Counted from the first letter of the stretch, positions 7,898 through 17,549 are shown. The stretch is DNA of 64,000 bases from Cohnella xylanilytica (GCF_014212175.1 NZ_JACJVR010000076.1:1-64000); one strand, 5' to 3'. Made by a program: numbers and translations. The notes: generated from the sequence alone by a model not told the origin.

Positions 7898-10207
7898 ATG
7901 GCAATCGATATCCGCAAGGAGCACGGCCAAGCGGGAACCGCGGAGCAGCGCGTCGTCTACGAATCCGGCAACGAGATGGCGGCTTACGCGGCCCACCAGA
8001 TCAATTATCACATCATGGGGTATTTCCCGATCTCCCCGTCGACGGAGGTCGCGCAGTTCCTCGATCTGATGAAGGCGAACGGCCAGCACGACATCGTCCT
8101 CATCCCGGCCGACGGCGAGCACGGCTCGGCGGGCGTCTGCTACGGAGCTTCGACGGCCGGAGGCCGCGTCTTCAACGCGACGAGCGCCAACGGCTACCTG
8201 TACATGCTGGAGCAGATGCCGGTCCAGTCGGGGACGAGGTTCCCGATGGTCATGAACCTCGTCTGCCGCTCCGTCTCCGGTCCGCTGGACATCCACGGCG
8301 ACCATTCGGACCTGTACTTCGCCCTCAACACCGGCTGGCCGATCGTGCTGTGCCGCGATCCGCAGGCGGTCTACGACATGAACCTCATCGCGCTCAAGCT
8401 GGCCGAAGATCCCGAGGTGCGCCTGCCGGTGCTGGTCGCGTCCGACGGCTACTTCACGAGCCACCAGAAGCGGCGGGTCATGACGTTCGCGAACCGCGAG
8501 GACGTGCTGGCGTTCGTCGGCGAGAAGCCGCCCGAAGGGTTCGCGCACGTGCTCGACCGCGACAACCCGATTACGGTCGGGCCGTACATGAACGAGCCGG
8601 ACTACATCAACAACTGCTACCAGCAGTCGATGGCGATGTACAAGGCGGAGGAGGTCTACGACCGGATCCGCCGGGAGTATGCCGCGCTGACGGGCCGCGA
8701 TTATCCCGTCCTCGACCTGTACCGCATGGACGACGCCGAGGTGGTCGTCTTCCTGCTCAATTCGTCGGCCGAGATCGTCAAGGACGTCGTCGACCAGCTG
8801 CGCGAGAAGGGCGTGAAGGCGGGATCGATCTCCCCGAACCTGATTCGCCCGTTCCCGGCGAAGGCCATCGCGGACGCTCTGAAGGGCGTCAAAGCGGTCA
8901 CCGTCGGGGATCGCGCCGACTCGTACGGCGGCCACGGCGGCAACATGACGCTCGAGGTGAAGGCCGCGCTGCATACGTACGGCAACGCCGACACGATGGT
9001 GATCAGCCGCGTGTACGGGCTCGGCGGGAAGGACTTCTACGCCGAGGACGGCCTCAAGCTGTTCGAATTCGCGATCGAAGCGGCCGAGAAGGGGAAGGTC
9101 GAGAAGCCGTTCGATTACCACGGCCATACGAAGGGCGACCCGGCGAAGGCGCCGAAGCGGGTGCTCGAGCCGATGCGGTACGAGGACCTGAAGACCGGGC
9201 TCATCACGGTGACGCCGGACGAGTCGACCGGCAAGCTGAACGTGCGGGTGCCGCCGCTCCGCTCGCTGACGAAGAAGCCGAAGCGGATCGCGCCCGGGCA
9301 CGGCGCTTGTCCGGGCTGCGGCATTTTCTCCGGGCTGGAGCTGTTCTTCAAGGGCATCGAAGGCGACATCGTCGCCCTGTTCCATACCGGCTGTGCGATG
9401 GTCGTCACGACGGGGTATCCGTATTCCGCCCACAAGGCGACGTATATCCACAACTTGTTCCAGAACGGGGCCGCGACGCTGTCCGGCGTCGTGGAGATGT
9501 TCCACGAGCGCAAGCGCCGGGGCGAGCTCGACCACCTCGGGCTGAAGGACGACTTCACGTTCGTCATGATTACCGGCGACGGCGGCATGGACATCGGCAT
9601 GGGCCCCGCGATCGGAGCCGCCTTGCGCAATCATCGCATGATCATCCTCGAATACGACAACGAAGGCTACATGAACACGGGGGCGCAGCTGTCCTATTCG
9701 ACGCCGCTCGGCCACCGGACGTCGACGTCGAATGTCGGCAAGAGCCAGGCCGGCAAGGTGTTCCACCACAAGGACACCGCGCAGATCATGGCGGCGACCC
9801 ACATCCCATACGTGTTCACGGGGAGCGAGGCGAATCCGCAGGACCTGCTGAAGAAGGCGGCCAAGGCGCAGTGGTACGCGCAGAACGTCGGCATGGTGTA
9901 CGGGAAAATTCTGATAACCTGTCCTCTCAACTGGCTGTCCGACGACAAAGACGGCTCGACGATCATCGAGCATGCGGTCAACACCTGCTTCTTCCCGCTG
10001 TACGAAGTCGAGCGCGGCATTACGACGATTACCTACAACCCCGAGGAGAAGGGCAAGCGGGTGCCGATGGCCGATTGGCTGAAGCTGATGGGCAAGACGA
10101 GGCATCTGGTGAAGCCGGAGAATGCCGGGCTGCTGAAGGAATTCGAGGACGAGATCGAGCGTCGCTGGAATATGCTGAAGGCGAAGCACGACAGTCCTTA
10201 TCTGTAG
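7898..10207 (+). CDS. 2-oxoacid:ferredoxin oxidoreductase, fused alpha and beta subunits
   Basis: The 769-residue protein has an alpha region (residues 1 to about 440) with YFPISPSTEVAQF and the pyruvate-type GDHSD block. The beta region begins near residue 465 with GHGACPGCG, followed by HTGCAMV, the thiamine-diphosphate motif GDGGMDIGMG near residue 560 and NEGYMNTGAQ. A further cysteine in NTCFFPLYEVERG completes a likely [4Fe-4S] ligand set. It cleaves a 2-oxoacid, probably pyruvate, to acyl-CoA and CO2 and reduces ferredoxin. ATG 7898 is preferred over GTG 7883 because AAGGGTGG fits it better. Confidence 0.87.
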   Translation: MAIDIRKEHGQAGTAEQRVVYESGNEMAAYAAHQINYHIMGYFPISPSTEVAQFLDLMKANGQHDIVLIPADGEHGSAGVCYGASTAGGRVFNATSANGYLYMLEQMPVQSGTRFPMVMNLVCRSVSGPLDIHGDHSDLYFALNTGWPIVLCRDPQAVYDMNLIALKLAEDPEVRLPVLVASDGYFTSHQKRRVMTFANREDVLAFVGEKPPEGFAHVLDRDNPITVGPYMNEPDYINNCYQQSMAMYKAEEVYDRIRREYAALTGRDYPVLDLYRMDDAEVVVFLLNSSAEIVKDVVDQLREKGVKAGSISPNLIRPFPAKAIADALKGVKAVTVGDRADSYGGHGGNMTLEVKAALHTYGNADTMVISRVYGLGGKDFYAEDGLKLFEFAIEAAEKGKVEKPFDYHGHTKGDPAKAPKRVLEPMRYEDLKTGLITVTPDESTGKLNVRVPPLRSLTKKPKRIAPGHGACPGCGIFSGLELFFKGIEGDIVALFHTGCAMVVTTGYPYSAHKATYIHNLFQNGAATLSGVVEMFHERKRRGELDHLGLKDDFTFVMITGDGGMDIGMGPAIGAALRNHRMIILEYDNEGYMNTGAQLSYSTPLGHRTSTSNVGKSQAGKVFHHKDTAQIMAATHIPYVFTGSEANPQDLLKKAAKAQWYAQNVGMVYGKILITCPLNWLSDDKDGSTIIEHAVNTCFFPLYEVERGITTITYNPEEKGKRVPMADWLKLMGKTRHLVKPENAGLLKEFEDEIERRWNMLKAKHDSPYL

Positions 10208-10225
10208 GCCGGGGCGGTGAAGCGG

Positions 10226-10585
10226 ATGCCATATGCGCTGATGCATACAGGAACGGGCGAGCTGCTGTCGGGCCGGCAGGTGAACGGGTACTCGCTGGCT
10301 TATTACGGGATTCTGCTATGGGAGGAGGCGCCGGCCGAAGAGGAGAGGCTGGCGGCGATTCTGCGGACGGACCGCTACGGTCCGGTCGCGTGCCCGCCGG
10401 CTTCGAAGCAGGGCCGGCACGAGGCCGAATGGGAGCAGGTGCTGGAGCTGTCCCGCTGGAAGCCCGCGCTGCTCACCGAGCAGGAGGCGAAGATGGCCAA
10501 CGTCAAGCTGCGCAACGACGCGGCCTTGCGCGTGTACTTCCGCGAGGGCAAGCTGCAGGCGGAGCCGATCGTAAGAGATGCGTGA
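10226..10585 (+). CDS. Conserved hypothetical protein (119 aa)
   Basis: Starts MPYALMHTGTGELL; GGTGA lies 5 nt before the ATG, and a GTG at 10217 is an alternative. It contains NGYSLAYYGILLWEE and a C-terminal basic and Glu-rich helix. I recall similar short Paenibacillus proteins of unknown function. It is 18 nt after the oxidoreductase gene and ends in a strong terminator, so it is the last gene of that operon and may relate to the enzyme; that link is inference. Confidence 0.65.
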   Translation: MPYALMHTGTGELLSGRQVNGYSLAYYGILLWEEAPAEEERLAAILRTDRYGPVACPPASKQGRHEAEWEQVLELSRWKPALLTEQEAKMANVKLRNDAALRVYFREGKLQAEPIVRDA

Positions 10586-10592
10586 AGGGAGC

Positions 10593-10635
10593 GATCCCCG
10601 GAAGCGCCGTCGCGGGCGCGTCCGGGGATCTTTTT
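10593..10635 (+). terminator. Rho-independent terminator after the oxidoreductase operon
   Basis: GATCCCCGGA (10593-10602) pairs with TCCGGGGATC (10621-10630), followed by TTTTT. The 18-nt interior is also GC-rich and self-complementary. Confidence 0.9.
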
Positions 10636-10675
10636 CGCATCCGGGGAGAGGCCTCATGTCGGCGCCGGTGCTATG

Positions 10676-11068
10676 AATGCGGAATTTATCGGCATTGGAG
10701 GCATCCTGCGCCAGCGCGGACGCCTTGTATGCCGAATTTTTCGGCATTGAAGGTATCCTGCGCCGGTGCGTCCGCCTTGAATGCCGAATTTATCGGCATT
10801 GGAGGCATTCTGCGCTGGCGCGGACGCTTTGAATGCCGAATTTATCGGCATTGGAGGCATCCAGTGCCGGTGCGTCCGCCTTGAATGCCTAATTTATCGG
10901 CATTGGAGGCATCCTGCGCTGGCGCGGACGCTTTGAATGCCGAATTTATCGGCATTGGAGGCATCCAGCGCCGGTGCGGACGCCTTGAATGCCGAATTTA
11001 TCGGCATTGGAGGCAACCTGCGCCGGTGCGTCGCCTTGAATGCCGAATTTATCGGCATTGGAGGCATC
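10676..11068. repeat. Eight-copy 52-bp tandem array with a palindromic core
   Basis: Cores AATGCCGA-ATTTA-TCGGCATT start at about 10676, 10729, 10780, 10832, 10884, 10936, 10988 and 11039. The linkers between cores alternate between two versions (GGCGCGGACG and GGTGCGTCCG) for most of the array, so the duplicated unit was probably a 104-bp pair. A 52-bp unit shifts the reading frame at each copy, which argues against a coding role. The array fills most of the 504-bp gap between genes. Confidence 0.93.
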
Positions 11069-11089
11069 GCCAGCTTGAAGGCGGCGGAT

Positions 11090-12031
11090 TTATTCGAGGC
11101 GACTCCATATCGTCTCCTTGAAGATCCGGAGCGGAACCGCGGTCTTCTTGAACAGCTCGCTCGTGAACGTCGCGACGAGGTCCGCCGCGGGAACGACCAG
11201 AATGAACTGGCCGCCGAAGCCCATCGCGAAGAAGCAATGCGGCCCTAAGCGGTCCCCCTCGCCGCCGCCCAGCGTCCACCAATGATAGCCGTAGGAGCCG
11301 AGGCGATCGTACGTATGAAGCCGAGTGCGCGTCGATTCCTCGATCCATCGTTCGGAGACGATCCGCCGCCCTTCCCAGCTTCCCTTCCGAAGGACGAGCC
11401 TTCCGATGCGGACCAGGTCTTCGCCGCGCAGCCGCAAGCCGAAGCCGCCGATGCCGATGCCGTGCGGGTCCGACGGCCAGACGAAGCAATCGATGCCGAG
11501 CGGCTCGAACAGCCGCTTCCGCGCGTAAGCTGCCGTCGGCATTCCGACGGCGCGCTGGAGAACGGCGCTCAGCAGCTGGGAAGCGCCCGAGTTATAGACC
11601 ATTCTCCGACCCGGCGCCTCCGTCATCTCCCTTCCGAGAACGAATCGGACCCAGTCGGGGCTGTTCACCATCGCCTTCGGATACCCGTGCCATGCCCCCA
11701 TCTCCGGCCAGTCGAAGCCCGGCGACATCGTCAGCAGGTGCTCCACCGCGATCGAGGCCTTGTCCTCGGGGACGCGGGGCAAATAGTCCGAGATCGGCGC
11801 GTCCAGCGGACCGATCCGGCCTTCGTCGACGGCGATTCCGACGAGCAGGGACAGAACGCTCTTGGTGACGGAATTCACTTTATGCAGCTCCGCCGCGGCG
11901 TTCGGCTCCTTCTCGTATCGGTAAATCAGGGAACCTCCGCTCCATAGGAAGCAGGTCCGGATGCGGTTCGAAGCGACTTGTTCATGGAGCTCGCGAACGG
12001 CGTCTTCGGGTACGGTCAGCGTTCGGATCAT
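11090..12031 (-). CDS. Serine hydrolase, class C beta-lactamase/PBP4-like family
   Basis: The 313-residue protein has the SxxK motif (SVTK, serine 54), the YxN-type motif YNSG, and a late FGGQ block in place of the KTG triad. This pattern fits the beta-lactamase-related esterase/peptidase family. No clear signal peptide is present, so it may act in the cytosol on esters or amides. The start at 12031 follows AAGGGCGG; the frame extends to 12136 without a better site. It faces the 52-bp array and has no partner gene. Confidence 0.82.
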   Translation of the reverse strand: MIRTLTVPEDAVRELHEQVASNRIRTCFLWSGGSLIYRYEKEPNAAAELHKVNSVTKSVLSLLVGIAVDEGRIGPLDAPISDYLPRVPEDKASIAVEHLLTMSPGFDWPEMGAWHGYPKAMVNSPDWVRFVLGREMTEAPGRRMVYNSGASQLLSAVLQRAVGMPTAAYARKRLFEPLGIDCFVWPSDPHGIGIGGFGLRLRGEDLVRIGRLVLRKGSWEGRRIVSERWIEESTRTRLHTYDRLGSYGYHWWTLGGGEGDRLGPHCFFAMGFGGQFILVVPAADLVATFTSELFKKTAVPLRIFKETIWSRLE

Positions 12032-12217
12032 GTCGAGGCCGCCCTTCTGCTTGGCTTGGATTGGAATGACTCGATTGACAAAAGAGTACCTGCCCCGGGA
12101 CCGGGTGTCAAATGGCCCGAATCCTCCTTTCGACATCCTTCGACGTCCTCGCGGTCATAGCGGAAGCATGACGATTCACGTGACCGGGGTAACTATCTGC
12201 CGCAATCGCTTGCTCGT

Positions 12218-12223
12218 TATAAT
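12218..12223 (+). promoter_or_regulatory. -10 element before the large secreted repeat protein
   Basis: A perfect TATAAT lies 59 nt before the start codon of the gene at 12283. No good -35 is seen at 16-18 bp, so an activator or extended -10 promoter is possible. Confidence 0.45.
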
Positions 12224-12282
12224 GTCGGCAGATCGTGCAATTCTCATGTTCAATCCAAGAGGAGATCGGGAGGATCCAATCG

Positions 12283-15200
12283 ATGAAGTGGAGCAGGAAG
12301 GCAGCGGCGTGCGTGATGTCCGCCTCGCTGGCGGCGGGGCTGCTGCCCGCGGCCGCCGGCGCGGCGGAAGGAAGCGGGCCGGAGGCTGGCGGGCAATCGC
12401 CGGTCAGCGCGTATTTTTTCGATGAAAACGAAGAGAAGGGGTTCATCGAAGGGGATATCAGATGGACCGCCCCGGAGGACGATTCCGAGGTCGAGAGCTA
12501 TGTCTTGACGTTCCAGGACAAAGCCGGGAAGGACCTGGACAAGATTGCCGAAGTCGAGAACGACGGCTCGCACGACTATCGGTACGAGCTGCCGGAGACG
12601 GCTTTGGCGGCGGACATGAAGCGGGTAGCCGTCTATTCCAAGCTGGACGACGGCTCGCTCGTCGGACCGGCAACGTCTAAAGTGTGGGACAATCCGGACG
12701 GGCTCGTCATGATCACTTCGTTCATGGACGCCGATCCGGCCCCAAATTCGTTCTCGGGAACCCTGAAATGGGAACCGCTCGCCAACGCCGACATTACCGG
12801 CTACGAGGTTTGGCTGCTCAAGGGCCACGAGCGTTACGAGAGATTGACCTCCGTGGCGAAGGGAGCCAGGACGGAATATAAATTCCCGGACCATTATTCG
12901 TTCCCGGAAGGCGTCGACGGGATCGGGGTATTCGCGATCGATTACGAAGGAATGCCCATCGATTACATCTACGACGGGGAATTCGACTTCATCAATAACC
13001 AGTCCGCCATCGTCGATCAGGCTCCCGATGTCGTAAACCCGGCTCCGGCAGACGTTCCGCCGCCGGTCATGTCGGCTATTTACGACTTCGACGCGGCCAA
13101 GGGCAAGATCGCCGGTTGGATCTCTCTGTTCAGCTACGGCGGCGGGTACGAATCGGTCGATTCGTTCACGCTCTACTTCGGCAACAAGACGAACCCGAAG
13201 ATTCAGAAGCTCGCGGACGTGCGCATCGTCGACTTCAACTTGATTTACCTGGATTCGACGGCCATTCCGACGGGTGCCGACCGTTTCACCGCATATTCGA
13301 ACACGTCTGCGGGCCAGAGCGCCGAGCATTACGAGAGCTTCATCTGGGATTCGCCGGCCGCCGCGACGAACCCGACGATCGATAATACGGACCCCGACGA
13401 AGGCCAGATCGGCGGCAAGCTGACTTGGGGCAACCCGGATACGACGACGAAGATCGCCGCCTACAAGATCGGCTGGCAGATCGACAAGACTTACGACTTC
13501 GTCAAGCTCGGGCAGGTCGAACGCAAGGACGCCAACGAATTCGCAGTGCCGGCCAACACGGCGATCCCCGCCAACGCGCTCGGCCTCGCCATCGTGTCGA
13601 TCAACGAGGAGGGTCAGGAAGGCGACTATGCGCTCATTCCCGTGTCCGATCTGAAGCCCGGAACGGTTCCGACGACCCCGGCTCCGGACGCGAGCCGGAT
13701 CGCGGTGCAGAACAACGCCGGCAAGGCGGACAGCGTCACCGTAACGGGCCTTAAGGCGGGAGACGTCGTCAAGGCGTACGCGAGTCCGGATTCCGCGGAG
13801 GCGATCGGGACGGCCGCGGTCGCGAACGGCCAGACGTCCGCGGTCGTCACGGTCGATCAACTCGGGACGGGGGCGGGCTCCGTCTACGTTACGCTGACGA
13901 GCAAGGACGACCAAGGCAAACCGATGAAGGAGAGCCTTCGGACGAAGAAGGATTACGCGGCCGAGCCTCCGGCGCAGCCGGCTCCCTTGAATCCGAATCA
14001 GATTACGATCGAGAACAACATGGGAGACGTCCAGGACACGGTCAAAGTAACCGGCTTGCTCGCCGGAGACCAGATCTCGGTCTATCGCCAAGCCGAAGGC
14101 GGCACTCCGGTCGGCAACGCGGTCGTTAAACCCGGCAAGACCGAGGTGGAGTTGATCTACGGCCAACTGGGCATCGAGGCCGGCACGCTGTACGTGTCGC
14201 TGAAGCGCGGAGACGTCGAGACGCCGCGGACCGCCAAGACGTATGCCGCCGAAGCGATCGTTCCTCCCGCCGCCGCTTCGATCCGGATCGTCAACAATCC
14301 GGCGGGCACGGCGGACACGGTCCAAGTGTCGGGTCTGCAGACGGGCGATTCCGTGAAGGTGTTCAACCTTCCGAACGGCGGTCAGCTGCTCGGATCGGCG
14401 AACGCGGTCGCCTCCACCAAGACGGCGACGGTGACGATCGATCAGCTGGGCGAGGCCGGGGGCACGGTCTACGTCGCGATTCGCCGCGGCGGCGCCGATT
14501 CGTCGAGGACCGCCAAGGAGTTCGGCGCGGAGGCTCCCGCGGAGCCGAACCCGCCTGCCGCGAATCAGATCGCGGTCGCGAACGAACGAGAAGGCACGCC
14601 CGATAAAGTGAAGGTAACGGGACTTCTCGCGGGCGATACCGTCAAGGTATACGCAGCCGCGACCGGCGGAACCGCCTTCGGTTCGGCGACGGTCGCCCCC
14701 GGGGCGACGGAAGCGACCGTCTCGATCGCCCAGCTCGGCAAGACGGCCGGGACGGTCTACGTATCGCTGACGCGGGGAGGCGTGGAGTCGCGGCAGCGCA
14801 CCGCCAAGGCCTACGCCGCCGAACCGGCCGATCCGGCCGGCGAGCTGAGCGCTGATCAAGTGAAGATTACGAACAAGCGCCCGAGAGAGCAAGACGTCGT
14901 GCTCGTGACCGGATTGAAGACGGGCGACGTCATCAAGCTGTATAAGGACAATAAGACGTCGACGAGACCGATGGCTACATCGAGCGCGGTCGCGGCGGGA
15001 GCGGACAGCGTAACGGTCAACGTCTCCCAGCTGGGCGCCGCCGCCGGCAAGCTGTATGTCTCGTTGACCCGCGGCAAAACCGAGAGCGCGAGAGTCGAGG
15101 TCGCGTACGCCGCGGAACCGCCGCCTCCTCCGGCCGCTCCTGCGGCCGCGACGATCACGGTGACGAATTCGCTGGGCCGGCCGGATACGGTAACGGTGAA

Positions 15201-16827
15201 CCGGCTCGTCGCGGGATACACCGTGAACGTGTACGCCCAGGCGACGGGAGGCGCTCCGCTGAAGTCGGGCACGGCAGGGACCGGCCAGACCGAAGCGACG
15301 CTTAGCATCGATCAGCTGTCCGTCGGGGCGGGCACCGTATACGTCTCGCTGACGCGCGGCGGCCAAGAATCCGCCCGAACGGCGAAGCCGTATTCCGCCG
15401 AACCGCCGGCGAAGCTGGATCCGGGCGCGATCGTCGTCCAGAACAACCAAGGCAGAACGACGGATATCGCCAAAGTTACCGTAGGCGGGTCCTTGCAGGT
15501 CGGCGACGTCGTGAAGGTGTACAAAAACGCGAACGATCCGGCCTCCCGGGCGATCGGCACCTCTTCGGCCGTCAGAAGGACCGATCAAGCCGTCACCATT
15601 ACGCTGAAGCCCCTCGGCGAAGCCGAAGGAAGCGTCTACGTCTCGATCGTCCGCGGACGGCTGCCGGAGAGCGAACGCGTGAAGGTCGACTATGGGGCCG
15701 AGCCCCCGGCGGCTCCCGCCGCCCGGGCCATCTCGGTCGTCAACGAGCTGGGCCGGCCGGATAAGGTGACCGTAACGGGGCTGCTGAACGGCGATGTCGC
15801 CAAAGTGTACCGGGATGCCGCCGGAGGAGCGGCGATCGGCTCCGCCGCGGCGGCCGGCGGCACGGCGACCGTCGCCGTCGAACAACTCGGAGCCGCGTCC
15901 GGGACGATCTACGTCACGATAAGCCGGGACGGCCGGGAATCCAATCCTCGCACGGCGAAGCCATACGATTCGGAGCCGCCGGAGCCGCCGGCCGCGCAGA
16001 CGATCAGGATCGTCAACAATCAGGGCAATTCGTCCGATACGGTCGTCGTCGGAGGCTTGCTGACCGGGGACGTCGTCAAGGTCTACAAGGACGCCCAGAC
16101 GACGAGGGCGATCGCTTCGTCCCGAGCCGTCGGCAAGAACGACGGAGGCGCGGCGACCGTCTCGCTTAAGCTCCCGACGAAGGATGCGGGATCGGTATTC
16201 CTCTCCATCTCGCGCGGCCGCAAGGAGAGCGCCCGCACCGAGGCGGCGTACGGAGCCGAACCGCCGGCCGCGCCGCCCGAGCGGACGATCGAGATCGTCA
16301 ACCGCTACAAGGAAGGCGACACCGTCTCCGTGAAGGGATTGCTGGCCGGGGACGGGATCAAAATCTATGCGTCGGCGAATTCGGCCGAAGCTCTCGGCTC
16401 CGGCACGGTCGGCACCGGAAGCGATACGGCGCAAGCCGCGGTGGCGCTTCCCGGTTCCGCGGCGGGCAAAGTCTACGTCTCGGTCGTCCGCGGCGGCCTG
16501 GAGTCGTCCCGAACGGCGAAGAACTACACCGCCGAGCCTTCGGCGCCGTTCGATCCGGCGAGAATCTCCGGCTGGACGAACGCGGGCGGCAAGGTCGGGT
16601 TCGCCATCGACGTTCGAGGGCTGGCGCAGGGCACCGTCTTGAAGATTTACAAGGACGCCGGGAAAAAGAAGCTGGCGAAATCGGTCACCGTCGGAAGAAA
16701 CGGAGACCCGATCGCCGTGTCGCTGACGCAGCTGTCCGCCGACGGAGGCACGCTGTATATCACCCAGACGTCGAGAGGACAACCGGAGAGCGCGGTCGCG
16801 GAGATCGCCTATCCGGGCAAGGGATAA
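12283..16827 (+). CDS. Large secreted repeat protein (1514 aa)
   Basis: GGGAGGAT precedes ATG 12283. Residues 1 to about 29 are a signal peptide (MKWSRKAAACVMSAS, hydrophobic core, cleavage near AGAA). Residues about 40-450 hold roughly four beta-sandwich-like segments with aromatic YVLTF/YEVWL strands. From about residue 465 there are 11 copies of a module of about 90 residues with the pattern DTV.V.GL..GD.VKVY, then QLG...GTVYVSL.RGG.ES.RTAK.Y.AEPP. Pro/Ala linkers join the modules. No sortase signal, S-layer homology domain or transmembrane anchor is seen. I infer an extracellular structural or adhesive protein; the module family is unknown to me. Confidence 0.8.
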   Translation: MKWSRKAAACVMSASLAAGLLPAAAGAAEGSGPEAGGQSPVSAYFFDENEEKGFIEGDIRWTAPEDDSEVESYVLTFQDKAGKDLDKIAEVENDGSHDYRYELPETALAADMKRVAVYSKLDDGSLVGPATSKVWDNPDGLVMITSFMDADPAPNSFSGTLKWEPLANADITGYEVWLLKGHERYERLTSVAKGARTEYKFPDHYSFPEGVDGIGVFAIDYEGMPIDYIYDGEFDFINNQSAIVDQAPDVVNPAPADVPPPVMSAIYDFDAAKGKIAGWISLFSYGGGYESVDSFTLYFGNKTNPKIQKLADVRIVDFNLIYLDSTAIPTGADRFTAYSNTSAGQSAEHYESFIWDSPAAATNPTIDNTDPDEGQIGGKLTWGNPDTTTKIAAYKIGWQIDKTYDFVKLGQVERKDANEFAVPANTAIPANALGLAIVSINEEGQEGDYALIPVSDLKPGTVPTTPAPDASRIAVQNNAGKADSVTVTGLKAGDVVKAYASPDSAEAIGTAAVANGQTSAVVTVDQLGTGAGSVYVTLTSKDDQGKPMKESLRTKKDYAAEPPAQPAPLNPNQITIENNMGDVQDTVKVTGLLAGDQISVYRQAEGGTPVGNAVVKPGKTEVELIYGQLGIEAGTLYVSLKRGDVETPRTAKTYAAEAIVPPAAASIRIVNNPAGTADTVQVSGLQTGDSVKVFNLPNGGQLLGSANAVASTKTATVTIDQLGEAGGTVYVAIRRGGADSSRTAKEFGAEAPAEPNPPAANQIAVANEREGTPDKVKVTGLLAGDTVKVYAAATGGTAFGSATVAPGATEATVSIAQLGKTAGTVYVSLTRGGVESRQRTAKAYAAEPADPAGELSADQVKITNKRPREQDVVLVTGLKTGDVIKLYKDNKTSTRPMATSSAVAAGADSVTVNVSQLGAAAGKLYVSLTRGKTESARVEVAYAAEPPPPPAAPAAATITVTNSLGRPDTVTVNRLVAGYTVNVYAQATGGAPLKSGTAGTGQTEATLSIDQLSVGAGTVYVSLTRGGQESARTAKPYSAEPPAKLDPGAIVVQNNQGRTTDIAKVTVGGSLQVGDVVKVYKNANDPASRAIGTSSAVRRTDQAVTITLKPLGEAEGSVYVSIVRGRLPESERVKVDYGAEPPAAPAARAISVVNELGRPDKVTVTGLLNGDVAKVYRDAAGGAAIGSAAAAGGTATVAVEQLGAASGTIYVTISRDGRESNPRTAKPYDSEPPEPPAAQTIRIVNNQGNSSDTVVVGGLLTGDVVKVYKDAQTTRAIASSRAVGKNDGGAATVSLKLPTKDAGSVFLSISRGRKESARTEAAYGAEPPAAPPERTIEIVNRYKEGDTVSVKGLLAGDGIKIYASANSAEALGSGTVGTGSDTAQAAVALPGSAAGKVYVSVVRGGLESSRTAKNYTAEPSAPFDPARISGWTNAGGKVGFAIDVRGLAQGTVLKIYKDAGKKKLAKSVTVGRNGDPIAVSLTQLSADGGTLYITQTSRGQPESAVAEIAYPGKG

Positions 16828-16843
16828 ACGGAACGACCGCGAA

Positions 16844-16885
16844 GCGGCCGGACGGAAGGATAACTTCCGCGCCGGCCGTTTCCTT
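16844..16885 (+). terminator. Hairpin after the repeat-protein gene
   Basis: CGGCCGGACGGAAG pairs, with a small internal bulge, with CTTCCGCGCCGGCCG, followed by TTTCCTTCTT. It is 17 nt after the stop codon. Confidence 0.7.
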
Positions 16886-17022
16886 CTTCCCGGCTTCCGC
16901 GGGAGCACAATCTTTCGCCGATCTGGAGGTTTGTCTCACCTCGCGCTTCGCTTTTTTATGATATAATGGGATTCAATGCACGCGAATCGTTCGCAGGTTA
17001 TGTCTCCGGGAGGGAACCAATC

Positions 17023-17547
17023 ATGAGTCGACGTTTTGTCATCGAGGCGGTTATGATCGCCACATACGGCCAGCTGCTTCTGCCGAAACGTCCTGTCGAA
17101 TACAGGATTCCATACTCCACGATCATGGAGTTGTACGATATGAAGGACAGTCCGGAGCCGATCATGCCGGAGCCGGAAGACGACCGCCACGTCAAGGCCA
17201 AGGTCGGCGAGATGATCGAATTCTTCGAGGATCCGTTCAACAAGAAGAAGCTGGAGCGGTCTTTGATCGCCCCGTGGCGGGAGAGCCCGCCGCTTCCGAT
17301 CAACGAGCACGTGACGCTCGTCGTCGTGAACGCGGTCGAGAACATGCAATACGGCGAAGCGCTCGATCCGATCGAGACCGAGCTCATCTTGACTTCGCTG
17401 CGGCTTCAATGCCCGATACTGACGGATCAGATCGAGTTCCAGGACAAGGTCGTCCAGAACAGCATTCCGGTCATCCTGTACGATATCGACGATTACGAAT
17501 TCGCGTTGGAAGAGGACGTCCCTTCCTTCGACGGTTATTCGCAATGA
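17023..17547 (+). CDS. Conserved Paenibacillaceae protein of unknown function (174 aa)
   Basis: GGGAGGGA lies about 8 nt before ATG 17023, and a TATAAT at 16962-16967 gives a likely promoter. The acidic protein contains MSRRFVIEAVMIATYGQ, then YSTIMELYDM, and a late PIETELILTSLRL followed by DQIEFQDKVV. Relatives in Paenibacillus are, as I recall, sometimes labelled ADP-heptose synthase, but I see no nucleotide-binding or sugar kinase motif that supports that name. A hairpin directly follows, before the TPR gene. Confidence 0.7.
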   Translation: MSRRFVIEAVMIATYGQLLLPKRPVEYRIPYSTIMELYDMKDSPEPIMPEPEDDRHVKAKVGEMIEFFEDPFNKKKLERSLIAPWRESPPLPINEHVTLVVVNAVENMQYGEALDPIETELILTSLRLQCPILTDQIEFQDKVVQNSIPVILYDIDDYEFALEEDVPSFDGYSQ

Positions 17548-17549
17548 GG

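Noticed and set aside
8350-10884. 844-codon + strand frame across the oxidoreductase gene and the 52-bp array
   Set aside because: Shadow frame; the overlapping frame holds clear catalytic motifs.
10676-11068. Possible CRISPR array
   Set aside because: The repeat includes the whole unit, linkers are not unique spacers, and no cas genes are present.
12250-16908. Very long open frame opposite the repeat-protein gene
   Set aside because: Arginine-rich, low-complexity shadow caused by GC-rich codon use; the + strand product has a signal peptide and conserved modules.
17023-17547. ADP-heptose synthase annotation
   Set aside because: No Rossmann nucleotidyltransferase or sugar-kinase motif supports it.
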